This document shows positions 12,730 through 25,750 of a stretch of 64,000 nt of DNA, piece after piece (position 1 is the first letter of the stretch; each line of letters starts with the position of its first letter). A program made the position numbers and the translations under genes. Source of the DNA: Rutidosis leptorrhynchoides (Eukaryota > Streptophyta > Magnoliopsida > Asterales > Asteraceae); the NCBI RefSeq assembly GCF_046630445.1, contig NC_092338.1:208905001-208969000 (forward strand). Direction: 5' to 3'. The notes beneath the pieces were generated by a model. The model was not told the DNA's origin. It saw only the letters and a list, made by a program, of their open reading frames with translations, and did no database searches.

Positions 12730-13422
12730 ATGGACGTTAAGGGTAGACAACCGAATATTTTAGAAGACCTACCAGAGGATATGATTGAGGAAATCTTGTC
12801 TAGAGTCGGTCAGAATTCATCAGCACATTTAGTTATGGCGAAATTAACTTGTCAAACATTTGAAAGACTTTCCAGAATTGCCTTAGTTTATAAAAGGCTT
12901 TTCTTTGATAGGTGGGGTATATCACATTGGGGAGACCGTAAGTTACGCCGTGTTTTCTTTAAAGCATTAAATGCGGGGAACCCAAATGAAATTTTACGCT
13001 ACGGGTTAAGAACCTATTTTAACTCAACATATCCCAACATAGGATTTCGTGAATTAGAAAGAGCTTCTAACATGCAACATAAAGAAGCATGTTATGCTTA
13101 CGGGTTAGTGATGTTCGCTTCTTACCAAAGTGAGAAAAAGAACATCGGATTGCAACTTTTAAATAAAACTTTCCCACAAGTGACGGATTCAGTAGTTGGG
13201 GTGAGAAACAAGGTTTTTATATTAATACGGGGCTGTTGGACATTACGAAACCCTCGTCCTTTTGACGACATTACAACATGCTGCCTAGCCAATGGTCATA
13301 ACGGTTATTTTCCACAAGACCAAGGATGGGAAGTCGTCTTAGTAAAACCAGAATGCATGACTTGTTTCTGGACTTATGAATTACGTGTCTTTATTTCCTT
13401 TGCTGAACAACTTGCGTATTAA
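12730..13422 (+). CDS. F-box-like protein carried inside the retrotransposon
   Basis: Intact 230-residue frame. Residues about 10-50 form an F-box (NILEDLPEDMIEEILSRV, then AKLTCQTFERLSR), the part that binds SKP1 in SCF ubiquitin ligases. The middle has the pattern GLRTYF...GFRELERASNMQHKEACYAYGLVMF, as in plant F-box proteins of the At2g35280/At1g67623 type, where it resembles Sel1-like repeats; the tail ECMTCFWTYELRVF keeps the CxxC that ends that family. I chose ATG 12730; it lies 12 bp after a splice-acceptor-like site. It sits between the acidic ORF and gag, inside the LTRs, so it is element cargo. A 5' remnant of the same ORF lies at 55692 in another copy. Capture of a host gene is inferred; whether it is expressed or binds SKP1 is unknown. 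Confidence 0.75.
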   Translation: MDVKGRQPNILEDLPEDMIEEILSRVGQNSSAHLVMAKLTCQTFERLSRIALVYKRLFFDRWGISHWGDRKLRRVFFKALNAGNPNEILRYGLRTYFNSTYPNIGFRELERASNMQHKEACYAYGLVMFASYQSEKKNIGLQLLNKTFPQVTDSVVGVRNKVFILIRGCWTLRNPRPFDDITTCCLANGHNGYFPQDQGWEVVLVKPECMTCFWTYELRVFISFAEQLAY

Positions 13423-13745
13423 CTAGATTTATCTTCAAAACTGTCCTGTATCATAGTGTACTATATTTCATGTTATATGTAATATAGTGAAGTTGTAAGT
13501 TTGAAGAATATTTGTATGTGATATATTATTATAATCAGTTTTTCATATGGAATTGTAGTAGTTGAATTGTATATTAGCTACTAAGTATGAACTTAACGGG
13601 TAGGTAGTACCCGAATTTAAACATATAAAAAGCTAATATGAAGAAAAAGCTTTTATAAATGAGTTCATATTATGCTACGAGATACTATTAACTACTCTTA
13701 ATATTCTGTATGATTAACTTGTTTCATTTGACTATTTTGAAGGAA
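13423..13745 (+). other. Spacer between F-box-like ORF and gag
   Basis: It has no coding frame. At 13594-13615 it holds AACGGGTAGGTAGTACCCG, which copies the motif beside the purine tract (AACGGGTAGGTAC) and folds as CGGGTA with TACCCG. A similar hairpin lies at 26938-26957 in the family B element. Confidence 0.6.
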
Positions 13746-15283
13746 ATGGCACCGACTACTCGACACACCTTGAATATGAGCGAAGAGGAATTTCGTGCCT
13801 TTCTTGATTCAAACATTGCCGCAGTACAGGCCGCGCTACAAACCAACAATAACTCTGAATCTAGCAATACAGCTAACGGCGCAAGAAATCGTGTACGATG
13901 CTCCTACAAGGAATTCACTGCCTGCAAACCTTCAGAATTTGATGGGATCGAAGGACCAATCGGATTGAAATGGTGGACCGAGAAAGTTGAATCGGTGTTT
14001 GCCATAAGTAAGTGTGCTGAAGGAGACAAAGTGAAGTACGCTACGCATACCTTCACAGGTATTGCGTTAACATGGTGGAATACCTATCTAGACCAAGTAG
14101 GACAGGATGCTGCTTACGTGCTACCATGGTCAGCATTCAAGCACTTGATGAACGAGAAGTACCGTCCCAGAACCGAGGTCAATAAGCTCAAATCAGAACT
14201 TAGAGGGTTACGAACACAGGGATTCGATATTACTTCGTACGAAAGACGATTCACAGAATTGTGCCTATTATGTCCGAGAGCGTTCGAAGATGAGGAAGAG
14301 AAGATCGACGCATTTGTGAAAGGGTTACCGGAGAGAATCCAAGAAGATATAAGTTCACATGAGCCTGCCTCCATACAAAAGGCATGTAGAATGGCTCACA
14401 AACTAGTAAACCAGATTGAGGGAAGAATTAAAGAACAGGCGGCCGAAGAGGCCAACGTGAAGCAAGTCAAAAGAAAGTGGGAGAAAAACGATGATAAGAG
14501 TCACCAATACAACAACAACTATCCCAACAATCGCAACATCAATCGCAATTACAACCAACGGCACAACAACAACAACAACAACAACAACAACTACAACAAT
14601 CATCCCAACAACAATAACAACAACAACAATCAGAAGCAGCTATGCCAAAGGTGTGAAAAGTATCACTCGGGGTTCTGCACCAAATTTTGCAACAAGTGTA
14701 AAAGAAATGGTCATATCGCGATGAAGTGTGAGGTCTACGGACCAGGGGTTAACAGAACGAAAGGAACAAATGGGGTCGGAACGAGTAATGGTGGAGCAAG
14801 TAGTGTCGGAGCAAGTTATGCCAATGTAGTTTATTATAAATGTGGAAAACCGGGCCACATTATTAGAAATTGCCAGAACCAGGAGAACACGAATGGACAA
14901 GGCTGCGGAAGAGTTTTCAATATTAATGCAGCAGAGGCACAGGAAGACCCGGAACTTGTTACGGGTACGTTTCTTATTAACAATAAATCTGCTTACGTTT
15001 TATTTGATTCGGGTGCGGATAGAAGCTATATGAGTAGAGATTTTTGTGCTAAATTAAGTTGTCCATTGACGCCGTTGGATAGTAAATTTTTACTCAAATT
15101 AGCAAACGGTAAATTAATTTCAGCAGATTATATATGCCGGAATCGAGAAATTAAACTGGGTAGCGAAATATTTAAGATTGATTTGATACCAGTAGAGTTA
15201 GGGAGTTTTGATGTAATAGTTGGCATGGACTTGCTGAAGAAGATGAAAGCAGAGATCATATGTTACAAAAATGCAATTCGCAT
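13746..15283 (+). pseudogene. gag-protease of outer family A element (3'-truncated)
   Basis: Starts at the ATG of MAPTTRHTLNMSEEEF. Gag capsid-like domain at about residues 60-220 (WWTEKVES, ALTWWNTYL, ERIQEDISSHEPASIQ), then an Asn/His-rich linker (about 255-305) and zinc knuckles: a variant CQRCEKYHSGFC, CNKCKRNGHIAMKC, and a third, YYKCGKPGHIIRNC, whose first Cys is Tyr (the copy at 18607 keeps CYKC). The aspartic protease active site follows (VLFDSGADRSYMS). The frame then runs into a family A LTR at 15284, so RT and beyond are lost from this copy. Gag packages element RNA and protease cleaves the polyprotein; both act in the cytoplasmic particle. Up to the junction no internal stop is seen. 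Confidence 0.85.
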
Positions 15284-18200
15284 TGTAATAGTCTTGCTTT
15301 TCCATGTTTTTATATATTAAATGAAATTGATATTTACATGATTAAATGTTTCCAACATGTTAAGCAATCAAACTTGTTAAGACTTGATTAATTGAAATAG
15401 GTTTCATATAGACAATTGACCACCCAAGTTGATCGGTGATTCACGAACGTTAAAACTTGTAAAAAACTATATGATGACTTATATATGGATATATATATAG
15501 TTAACATGATATTATGATAAGTAAACATATCATTAAGTATATTAACAATGAACTACATATGTAAAAGCAAGACTACTAACTTAATGATTTTGAAACGAGA
15601 CATATATGTAACGATTATCGTTGTAACGACATTTAATGTATATATATAATATTAAGAGATATTCATACATCATATTATCATGATAATATAATAATTTAAA
15701 ATCTCATTTGATATTATAAACATTGGGTTAACAACATTTAACAAGATTGTTAACCTAAAGGTTTCAAAACAACACTTACATGTAACGACTAACGATGACT
15801 TAACGACTCAGCTAAAATGTATATACATTTAGTATTTTAATATGTATTCATACACTTTTGAAAGACTTCAAGACACTTATCAAAATATGTCTACTTAACA
15901 AAAATGCTTACTATTACATCCTCGTTCAGTTTCATCAACAATTCTACTCGTATGCACCCGTATTCGTACTCGTGCAATACACAGCTTTTAGATGTATGTA
16001 CTATTGGTATATACACTCTAATGATCAGCTCTTAGCAGCCCATGTGAGTCACCTAACACATGTTGGAACCATCATTAGGCAACTAGCATGAAATATCTCA
16101 TAAAATTACAAAAATATGAGTAATCATTCATGACTTATTTACATGAAAACAAAATTACATATCCTTTATATCTAATCCATACACCAATGACCAAAAACAC
16201 CTACAAACACTTTCATTCTTCAATTTTCTTCATCTAATTGATCTCTCTCAAGTTCTATCTTCAAGTTCTAAGTGTTCTTCATAAATTCTACAAGTTCTAG
16301 TTTCATAAAATCAAGAATACTTCCAAGTTTGCTAGCTTACTTCAATCTTGTAGAGTGATCATCCAACCTCAAGAAATATTTATTATTTACAGTAAGATAT
16401 CTTTCTAATACAAGGTAATACTCATATTCAAACTTTGATTCAATTTCTATAACTATAACAATCTTATTTCGAGTGGAAATCTTACTTGAACTTGTTTTCG
16501 TGTCATGATTCTGCTTCAAGAACTTTCAAGCCATCCAAGGATCCTTTGAAGCTAGATCCATTTTTCTCATTTCCAGTAGATTTATCCAGAAAACTTGAGG
16601 TAGTAATGATGTTCATAACATCATTTGATTCATACATATAAAGCTATCTTATTCGAAGATTTAAACTTGTAATCACTAGAACATAGTTTAGTTAATTCTA
16701 AACTTGTTCGCAAACAAAAGTTAATTATTCTAACTAGACTTTTAAAATCAACTAAACACATGTTCTATATCTATATGATATGCTAACTTAATGATTTAAA
16801 ACCTGGAAACACGAAGAACACTGTAAAACCGGACATACGCCGTCGTAGTAACACCGCAGGCTGTTTTGGGTTAGTTAATTAAAAACTATGATAAACATTG
16901 ATTTAAAAGTTGTTCTTATGGAAAAATGATTTTTCTTATGAACATGAAACTATATTCAAAAATCATGGTTAAACTCAAAGTGGAATATGTTTTCTAAAAT
17001 GGTCATCTAGACGTCGTTCTTTCGACTGAAATGACTACCTTTACAAAAATGACTTGTAACTTATATTTTTGACTATAAACCTATACTTTTTCTGTTTATA
17101 TTCATAAAATAGAGTTCAATATAAAACCATAGCAATTTGATTCACTCAAAACGGATTTAAAATGAAGAAGTTGTGGGTAAAACAAGATTGGATAATTTTT
17201 CTTGTTGTAGCAACGTGAAAATTGGTAACAAATCTATATTAATCATATCCTAGCTAACTTATATTGTATTATACATGTATTCTAATATATTATGTAATCT
17301 TGGGATACCATAGACACGTATGCAAATGTTTTGACATATCTTATCGACCCATGTGTATATATTATTTGGAACAACCATAGACACTCTATATGCAGTAATG
17401 TGGGAGTTAGCTATACAGGGTTAAGGTTGATTCCAAAAATATATATACTTTGAGTTGTGATCTAGCCTGAGATGTGTATACACTGGGTCGTGGATTGATT
17501 CAAGATAATATATATCAATTTTTTTCTGTACATCTAACGTTGGACAACTAGTTGTAGGTTACTAACGAGGACAGCTGACTTGATAAACTTAAAACATTAA
17601 AATGTATTAAAAGTGTTGTAAATATATTTTGAACATACTTTGATATATATGTACATATTTGTTATAGGTTCGTGAATCGACCAGTGGCCAATTCTTACTT
17701 CCCGACGAAGTAAAAATCTGTGAAAGTGAGTTATAGTCCCACTTTAAAAATCTAATATTTTGGGATAAGAATACATGCAGTTTTATAAATGTTTTACGAA
17801 ATAGACATAAGTTATTGAAACTACATTATATGGGTGAATGATCGAAACTGAATATGCCCCTTTTGCTTGGTAGCCTAAGAATTAGTAAACCGATCTACTA
17901 ATTGACACGAATTCTAAAGATAGATCTATTGGGTCTAACGAACCCCATCCAAAGTACCGGATACTTTAGTACTTCGAATTCATTATTATCATGTCCGAAG
18001 GATTTCCCGAAATGATAGGGGATATTCTTATATGCATCTTGTTAATGTCGGTTTCCAGGTGTTCACCATATGAATGAATTTTATCTCTATGTATGGGATG
18101 TATATTGAAATATGAAATCTTGTAGTCTATTATTATGATTTGATAATATATAGGTTAAACCTATAACTCACCAACATTTTTGTTGACGTTTTAAGCATGT

Positions 18201-18436
18201 TTATTCTCAGGTGATTATTAAGAGCTTCTGCTGTCGCACACTTAAATAAGGACGAGATTTGGAGTCCATGCTTGTATGATATTGTGTAAAAACTGCATTC
18301 AAGAAATTATTTCGTTGTAACATATTTGTATTGTAAACCATTATGTAATGGTCGTATGTAAACGGGATATTTCAGATTATCATTATTTGATAATCTACGT
18401 AAAGCTTTTTAAACCTTTATTGATGAAATGAATGCA
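15284..18436 (+). repeat. Inner family A 5' LTR, 3'-truncated
   Basis: It starts at TGTAATAG, a mutated TGTAGTGACCC, immediately after protease sequence. It shares with the LTR at 31874 the subfamily string TTTTTATATATTAAATGAAA. It runs to GATGAAATGAATGCAG, where about 25 bp are missing relative to siblings, and then switches to gag zinc-knuckle sequence. The last part of the LTR, the primer site, the accessory ORFs and the gag capsid region are deleted. Confidence 0.75.
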
Positions 18437-21428
18437 GAAAATCACCAGGGGTTTTGCACGACATTTTGCAACAGGTGTAAAAAAAATGGTCATAGCACGA
18501 CAAAGTGTGAGGTCTACGGGTCAAAGTTTAACAGAACTAAGGGAGCAAATAATGCCGAAACAAGTAATGCCGAAACGAATAGTGTAGGAGCAAGTAATAC
18601 CAACGCTGTTTGTTATAAATGTGGAAAACCGGGCCACATTATTAGAAATTGCCCGAATCAGGGGAATACTAATGGGCAGGGTCGTGGAACAGTTTTCAAA
18701 ATTAATGCGGCAGAAGCACAGGAAGACCCGGAGCTTGTTACGGGTACGTTTCTTATTGACGATAAATCTGCTTATGTTTTATTTGATTCGGGTGCAGATA
18801 GAAGCTATATGAGTAGAGAATTTTGTGCTAAATTAAGTTGCCCATTGACACCTTTGGATAGTAAATTTTTACTCGAATTAGCAAATGGTAAATTAATTTC
18901 AGCAGATAATATATGTCGAAATCGAGAAATTAAACTGGTTAGTGAAACATTTAAGATTGACTTGATACCAGTAGAGTTAGGGAGTTTTGATGTGATAATC
19001 GGTATGGACTGGTTGAAAGAAGTGAAAGCAGAGATCGTTTGTTACAAAAATGCAATTCGCATTATACGAGAAAAAGGAAAACCCTTAATGGTGTACGGAG
19101 AAAAGGGCAACACGAAGCTACATCTTATTAGTAATTTGAAGGCACAAAAACTAATAAGAAAAGGTTGCTATGCTGTTCTAGCACACGTCGAGAAAGTACA
19201 AACTGAAGAAAAGAGCATCAATGATGTTCCCGTCGCAAAATAATTTCCCGATGTATTTTCGAAAGAATTACCGGGACTACCTCCACATCGATCTGTTGAA
19301 TTTCAAATAGATCTTGTACCAGGAGCTGCACCAATAGCTCGTGCTCCTTACAGACTCGCACCCAGCGAGATGAAAGAACTGCAAAGCCAACTGTAAGAAC
19401 TATTAGAACGTGGTTTCATTCGACCAAGTACATCACCATGGGGAGCTCCTGTTTTGTTTGTCAAGAAGAAGGATGGTACATTTAGGTTGTGTATTGACTA
19501 CAGAGAGTTGAATAAACTTACCATCAAAACCCATTATCCACTACCGAGAATTGACGACTTATTTGATCAACTACAAGGCTCGTCGGTTTATTCGAAAATC
19601 GATTTACGTTCTGGATATCATCAAATGCGAGTAAAGGAGGATGATATTCCAAAAACTACTTTTAGGACGCGTTATGGTCATTACGAGTTTATGGTTATGC
19701 CGTTTGGATTGACTAACGCACCAGCTGTGTTCATGGACCTTATAAACCGAGTGTGTGGGCCATATCTTGACAAGTTTGTCATTATTTTCATTAATGACAT
19801 ACTTATTTACTCAAAGAATGATCAAGAGCACGAAGAACATTTGAGAAAAGTGCTAGACGTATTGAGGAAAGAAAAACTGTACGCTAAGTTTTCAAAGTGT
19901 GCATTTTGGTTGGAAGAAGTTCAATTCCTCGGTCACATAGTGAACAAAGAAGGTATCCATGTGGACCCGGCAAAGATCGAAACCGTTGAAAAATGGGAAA
20001 CCCCAAAAACTCCGAAGCATATACGTAAATTTTTTGGATTGGCTGGTTACTACAGAAGATTCATCCAAGATTTTTCAAAAATAGCAAAACCCTTGACTGC
20101 ATTAACGCATAAAGAGAAGAAATTTGAATGGAAGGATGAACAAGAGAAGGCGTTTCTGTTATTGAAGAAAAACCTAACTACGGCTCCTATATTGTCATTG
20201 CCTGAAGGGAATGATGATTTTGTGATTTATTGTGACGCATCAAAAAAAGGTCTCGGTTGTGTATTAATGCAATGAACGAAGGTGATTGCTTATGCGTCTA
20301 GACAATTGAAGATTCACGAGCAAAATTATACGACTCACGATTTGGAATTGGGCGCTGTTGTTTTTGCATTAAAGACTTGGAGGCATTATTTATATGGGAT
20401 CAAAAGTATTATATATACCGACCACAAAAGTCTCCAACATATATTTAATCAGAAGCAACTGAATATGAGACAACGCAGGTGGATTGAACTGTTGAATGAT
20501 TATGACTTTGAGATTCGTTACCACTTGGGGAAGGCAAATGTGGTAGCTGACGCCTTGAGCAGAAATGACAGAAAACCCATTCAAGTAAAATCTATGAATA
20601 TAATTATTCGTACTAACCTTACTACTCAAATAAAGGAGGCGCAACAAGGAGTTTTAAAAGAGGGAAATTTAAAGGATGAAATACCCAAAGGATCGGAGAA
20701 GCATCTTAATATTCGGGAAGACGGCACCCGGTATAGGGCTGAAAGAATTTGGGTACCAAAATTTGGAGATATGAGAGAAATGGTACTTAAGGAAGCACAT
20801 ACTACCAGATATTCAATACATCCCGGAGCGGGGAAGATGTATAAAGATCTCAAGAAACACTTTTGATGGCCGGGTATGAAAGCCGATATTGCTAAATACG
20901 TAGGAGAATGTTTGACGTGTTCTAAGGTCAAAGCTGAACATTAGAAACCATCAGGTCTACTACAACAACCTGAAATCCCGGAATGGAAATGGGAAAACAT
21001 TACCATGGATTTCATTACTAAATTTCCAAGGACTGCAAGTGGTTATGATACTATTTGGGTAATAGTTGATCGTCTCACCAAATCAGCACACTTCCTGCCA
21101 ATGAGAGAAGATGACAAAATGGAGAAGTTGGCGCGATTGTATTTGATGGAGGTTGTCTCCATAAATGGAATACCCATCTCTATTATCTCTGATAGGGATG
21201 GTAGATTTGTTTCAAGGTTCTGGCAGACGTTGCAACAAGCATTGGGGATTCGTCTAGACATGAGTACTGCCTATCATCCACAAACTAATGGGCAGAGCGA
21301 AAGGATGATACAAACGCTTGAAGACATGCTACGAGCATGTGTTATTGATTTCGTAAACAGTTGGGATCGACATCTACCGTTAGCAGAATTTTCCTACAAC
21401 AACAGCTACCATTCAAGCATTGACATGG
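18437..21428 (+). pseudogene. gag(C-terminal)-protease-RT-RNaseH-integrase of inner family A element
   Basis: One reading frame holds, in order: zinc knuckles (CNRCKKNGHSTTKC, CYKCGKPGHIIRNC), protease (VLFDSGADRSYMS), RT ([20 protein letters not shown]; the YxDD box reads [10 protein letters not shown], so the first Asp is Asn), RNase H ([35 protein letters not shown]) and integrase ([44 protein letters not shown]). Stops interrupt it at 19241, 19394, 20273, 20864 and about 20951. It is cut in integrase at 21428 by the family B element and resumes at 31195. No ATG of its own survives. It is dead as a gene. Confidence 0.9.
21424..21428 (+). repeat. Target site duplication CATGG (left)
   Basis: CATGG precedes TGAAAGG at 21429 and is repeated at 31190-31194 directly after GTCGTCACA. 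It defines the family B insertion exactly. Confidence 0.9.
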
Positions 21429-23384
21429 TGAAAGGACCCGTTCATATACATTATAAACGATTCACAATAGTTAATTTCATCGCGAGGTATTTGACCTCTA
21501 TATGATACATTTTACAAACATTGCATTCGTTTTTAAAAGACAAACTTTCTTTACAACGAAAGTTGACGGCATGCACACCATTTCATAATACATCCAACTA
21601 TAATTGACATAATAATAATCTTGATGAACTCAATGACTCGAATGCAACGTCTTTCAAAATATACCATGAATGACTCCAAGTAATATCCTTAAAATGAGCT
21701 AATGCACAGCGGAAGTTTTCTTTAATACCTGAGAATAAACATGCTTTAAAGTGTCAACCAAAAGGTTGGTGAGTTCATAGGTTTATCATAACAATCATTT
21801 CAATATATTAATAGACTACAAGATTTCCGTTTATAAATATATGTACACTCGCAAGTGTATAAAAGTATTCTATAAGTTGTAGGCACCCGGTAACAAGCCT
21901 TAACGTTCATGTTTTACCCTCTGAAGTACACCAGATCAGGTGTGTTTAAAATAACCTCGAAGTACTAAAGCATCCCATAGTCAGGATAGGGTTTGTCAGG
22001 CCCAATAGATCTATCTTTAGGATTCGCGCCTACCGTACATAGACAAGTAGTTTAATGTTACCAAGCTAAGGGTATATTTCTGGTTTAAACCCACATAGAA
22101 TTAGTTTTAGTACTTGTGCCTATTTCGTAAAACATTTATAAAACAGCGCATGTATTCTCAGCCCAAAAATATATATAAAAAGGGAGTAATGAAACTCAAC
22201 ATACTGTATTTCGTAGTAAAAATACATATAACGTCATTTAACAAGTGCAAGGTTGGCCTCGGATTCACGAACCTATATTAATTATATATATTTATATGTT
22301 GGTCAATATTGGTCTAACAATTTTTGGTCAAGTCATAGTGTACCACAATCCTAATGCTCGAGACTAATATGCAAAAGTCAACAAAAGTCAACGGACCCAA
22401 AATGACTTCTAAAATTTATACGTGTTTATTATATAACTTAACTATAGTCGTTTTATATGTTTAAATATATTTATTAGATTTTATAATAATAAAACTCATT
22501 TATTAATAAAAATTTATATTAACGTTTATATATGATAAAATATACTTTTATATATCTTAAGTAGTAAAATTTATAAAGTTCACTTAATATCTTAAAACTA
22601 TAGTGGTAAGTATTATTAATGTAATTATATTACGCGTGGTGAAAAATATCTTTGTATCCCCTATTTATTTGATAAAATAATATTGATCATAATAATAATA
22701 AGTAAAAGTTGTATTATTTTATAATAATAATTATTATTATTCTATTAAAAAATAACAATATTTATATTTACAAAAAATGTTATTATGATAAAATGATAAT
22801 ACTAACATAATAGTAATAATGATATTTTATAATAACAATGATATTTCTATTAAAATAATAACGACGATAGTAATAATAATCATTTTAACAATAATATTAA
22901 AATTCAGTTGACTATAACTTCAAATCCGTTCATCGAAACCATTCGATATCTAAATGAAAAGTTCTTAATTTTTTGCTAGTTTTCCAATGACATGCATATC
23001 ATATACCCTATCTCAGTAGCATATGTATCTAATTCAGGATTCAACAAACCTATCTAAGGATAATATCGAATGTACAAGCATGCATAATCCTATATACTCG
23101 AGCACTAGTCAGGGATACACTATTGATATATAAAAGTTAAGTTATGAGTGCTCACGTATCAATATTGAGATTCAATATTGCAGGAAAGTAGGTAGACACA
23201 ACGGAGATAATAAACACTAGATTGACCTCACGAGCATACCCATGAACCATACCCATCACCTCCATAGCTATAACCCATAATTTCCTTAGCTTCGACTCAT
23301 TCAAAAAACTATTTTGAAATCACTCGAACATCACTCCGTCGTAATATTTTATGTATACTAATAATATCTTGAAATAATATAGAG

Positions 23385-23506
<122 letters not shown>

Positions 23507-23590
23507 AATCGATTGAGAGAGTTTAGAGAAATATATTTTCAAGTTTCTATGAAATAATGAAACCTATTGAATTCTATTTATAATAGATTT

Positions 23591-23772
23591 TTGAATTATT
23601 AAAGTGAATTATTAAAGTATGAATTATTAAAGTGAATTATTAAAGTATGAATTATTAAAGTGAATTATTAAAGTATGAATTATTAAAGTGAATTATTAAA
23701 GTATGAATTATTAAAGTATGAATTATTAAAGTGAATTATTAAAGTATGAATTATTAAATTGAATTATTAAAG
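23591..23772. repeat. Tandem GAATTATTAAAG repeat
   Basis: Thirteen copies of GAATTATTAAAG alternate between 13-bp and 15-bp spacing (prefix TG or TATG). The partner LTR has ten copies at 30289-30428. Confidence 0.9.
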
Positions 23773-24534
23773 TTAAAGTAAAGTAAAAGTAAAGTAAGGG
23801 TAAAGTTAAAGTATAGTAAAAGTATAAAAAATATGTATGTATAATACGTGTATAAATATATATAATATTAATTTAAATCGTTATATATATTTAATGAAAT
23901 AAAATATAAATATCGTTATATTTATTATACTGGTTAAGTAATGAGTTGTCAAAAGTGATTCTAGATATTTATAAAAGTTATATACATTTTAATAATAAAG
24001 TTCTTTTTAAACTGAAAACGTTTTTGTACGTTTGAAAATAGATTAATAGAATATTATGGAAACCAATTCTCCACTAGCTTTTGTCTAACTTTCGTAAATG
24101 ACACTTTTTATTTTTATTTATAAATAGCTTTACAAATTATTCTGAATATCGTTAAGAGGAATAGATTTCTCAAATCATAGTGGACCTCTCAACAGAGACT
24201 TGTAATCATAATTCAGTATTTCTGATAATTCAATCATTTAATATATTTTTTTTAATTTCGTCGATAATCATATTGAAACAAATACGTTCATATAAAGCAT
24301 TATACTTTTAAATACTTTGTTGACATTTTCAATTTATAACATATACACATATACATACATATTCATATATGTTCATTTAATGGTTCGTGAATCATTGGAA
24401 TTTGGTCGAGGTTTAAATGAATGTATAAACATAGTTTAAAATCCTTGAGATTTAACTTAACAAACATTGCTTATCGTGTCAGAATAATATAAAGATAAAG
24501 TTTAAATTTAGTCGGAAATTTCCGGGTCGTCACA

Positions 24535-24570
24535 GTACCTACCCGTTAAAGAAATTTCGTCCCCGAAATT
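24535..24570 (-). promoter_or_regulatory. Purine tract region and hairpin of family B
   Basis: On the sense strand AAATTTCGGGGACGAAATTT is followed by CTTTAACGGGTAGGTAC and the LTR start. The arms AAATTTCG and CGAAATTT can pair. Family A has the same arrangement at 57916-57951. Confidence 0.7.
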
Positions 24571-25750
24571 TGATAGAGGTCGTTATGGCTAACAATAAGA
24601 ATGTTATTATGACGATTATGAAGTTTTATCATGTCTAAGAAGTATGGATAAAATAATTCGATTACTCAAAGCGTACGAGGGAAGTTATCGTAAATGAAGG
24701 AAATAAGATTATAGTGATTCGTCATATCTTTTGACGTCATCACAATTGATCTCCGAATTTAAAGAAAATCTTTGTAATCTGTGTTGGATTTGATGCTTCG
24801 GTGATTAAAGAGATTATGATTGTCTTCGAATTAATAAGATAATCTATCTTGATTTCTCTGTCGGGTATTTCACAATAAATCCACCTCCTTCGTTTCCTTA
24901 CAACTCACACCTTCTATTCTTTCTCCCTCAACTCATATTTTAAAGTATTTGTCAATATGCTTCATCCAGCACTGATTCTCGATATACTCCTCACTTTCAT
25001 ATCTGTCGTTCTTCTTTTTCATCTGCCTTCGGAAGAATCTATTTACTTCTACTACACTCTCGATTTTATAGTGTTTTTAGTTCTTCCGTGTCTTTATATT
25101 GCTATATGCATCGATATATACGGTTTATAATTTTTGGGTGGTTGTTGGGTTTTATATCTTCCCTTATATTTCAAAGCCCCTGCTTTTGTCTTCTATAATC
25201 ATTGACATCCAAGTTAATGCTCCCTTCTATTTGCTGCGATTTATACTCCAATTTCTATTTTGGAGTTTTGTCCTTTCGTTTCTTCTTCTTGCGATTAAGC
25301 AACATTTGTAATGGTCCAGTATTCGCAGATATGAATTTCAGAATGAACATAGTTAATGTTCTAAGAAGGAAATGGTAATGGCACGATCTTGATATGTTAA
25401 TTTACCAGAATACCCTGAAAAGACCGAATCATCAAGAAAATATATTCTTGATATTTTTAGAGATTAAATAGAATACAAGAGTCGTGTAACATGGAACATG
25501 ATGATGGCATGGTCTGTGAATCGTCATGTCCCATTAGAAACTCAGCATGACTTACTCTAATATAATCACGTTGATCAAGTGTCATTATATTATACTAACT
25601 CATGCTTCAGTTCTCAACACTACTTCAAAACATTCATAATTTAAACTCGAAAGTTTATAGAATATAGAAACTAATAGTTTCTTATATGATGTAACACTGA
25701 TAGCGCAAAGAGATAAATGACTTCAGATAAGATTAGTTGTGAAAATATCT
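24571..25750 (-). other. Family B interior, 3' part, no gene seen
   Basis: AT-rich sequence with many stops in all frames. I see no conserved pol motif. Short frames here look accidental. Confidence 0.5.

Noticed and set aside
14403..14603. Antisense poly-Val frame
   Set aside because: Shadow of the Asn-rich linker of gag.
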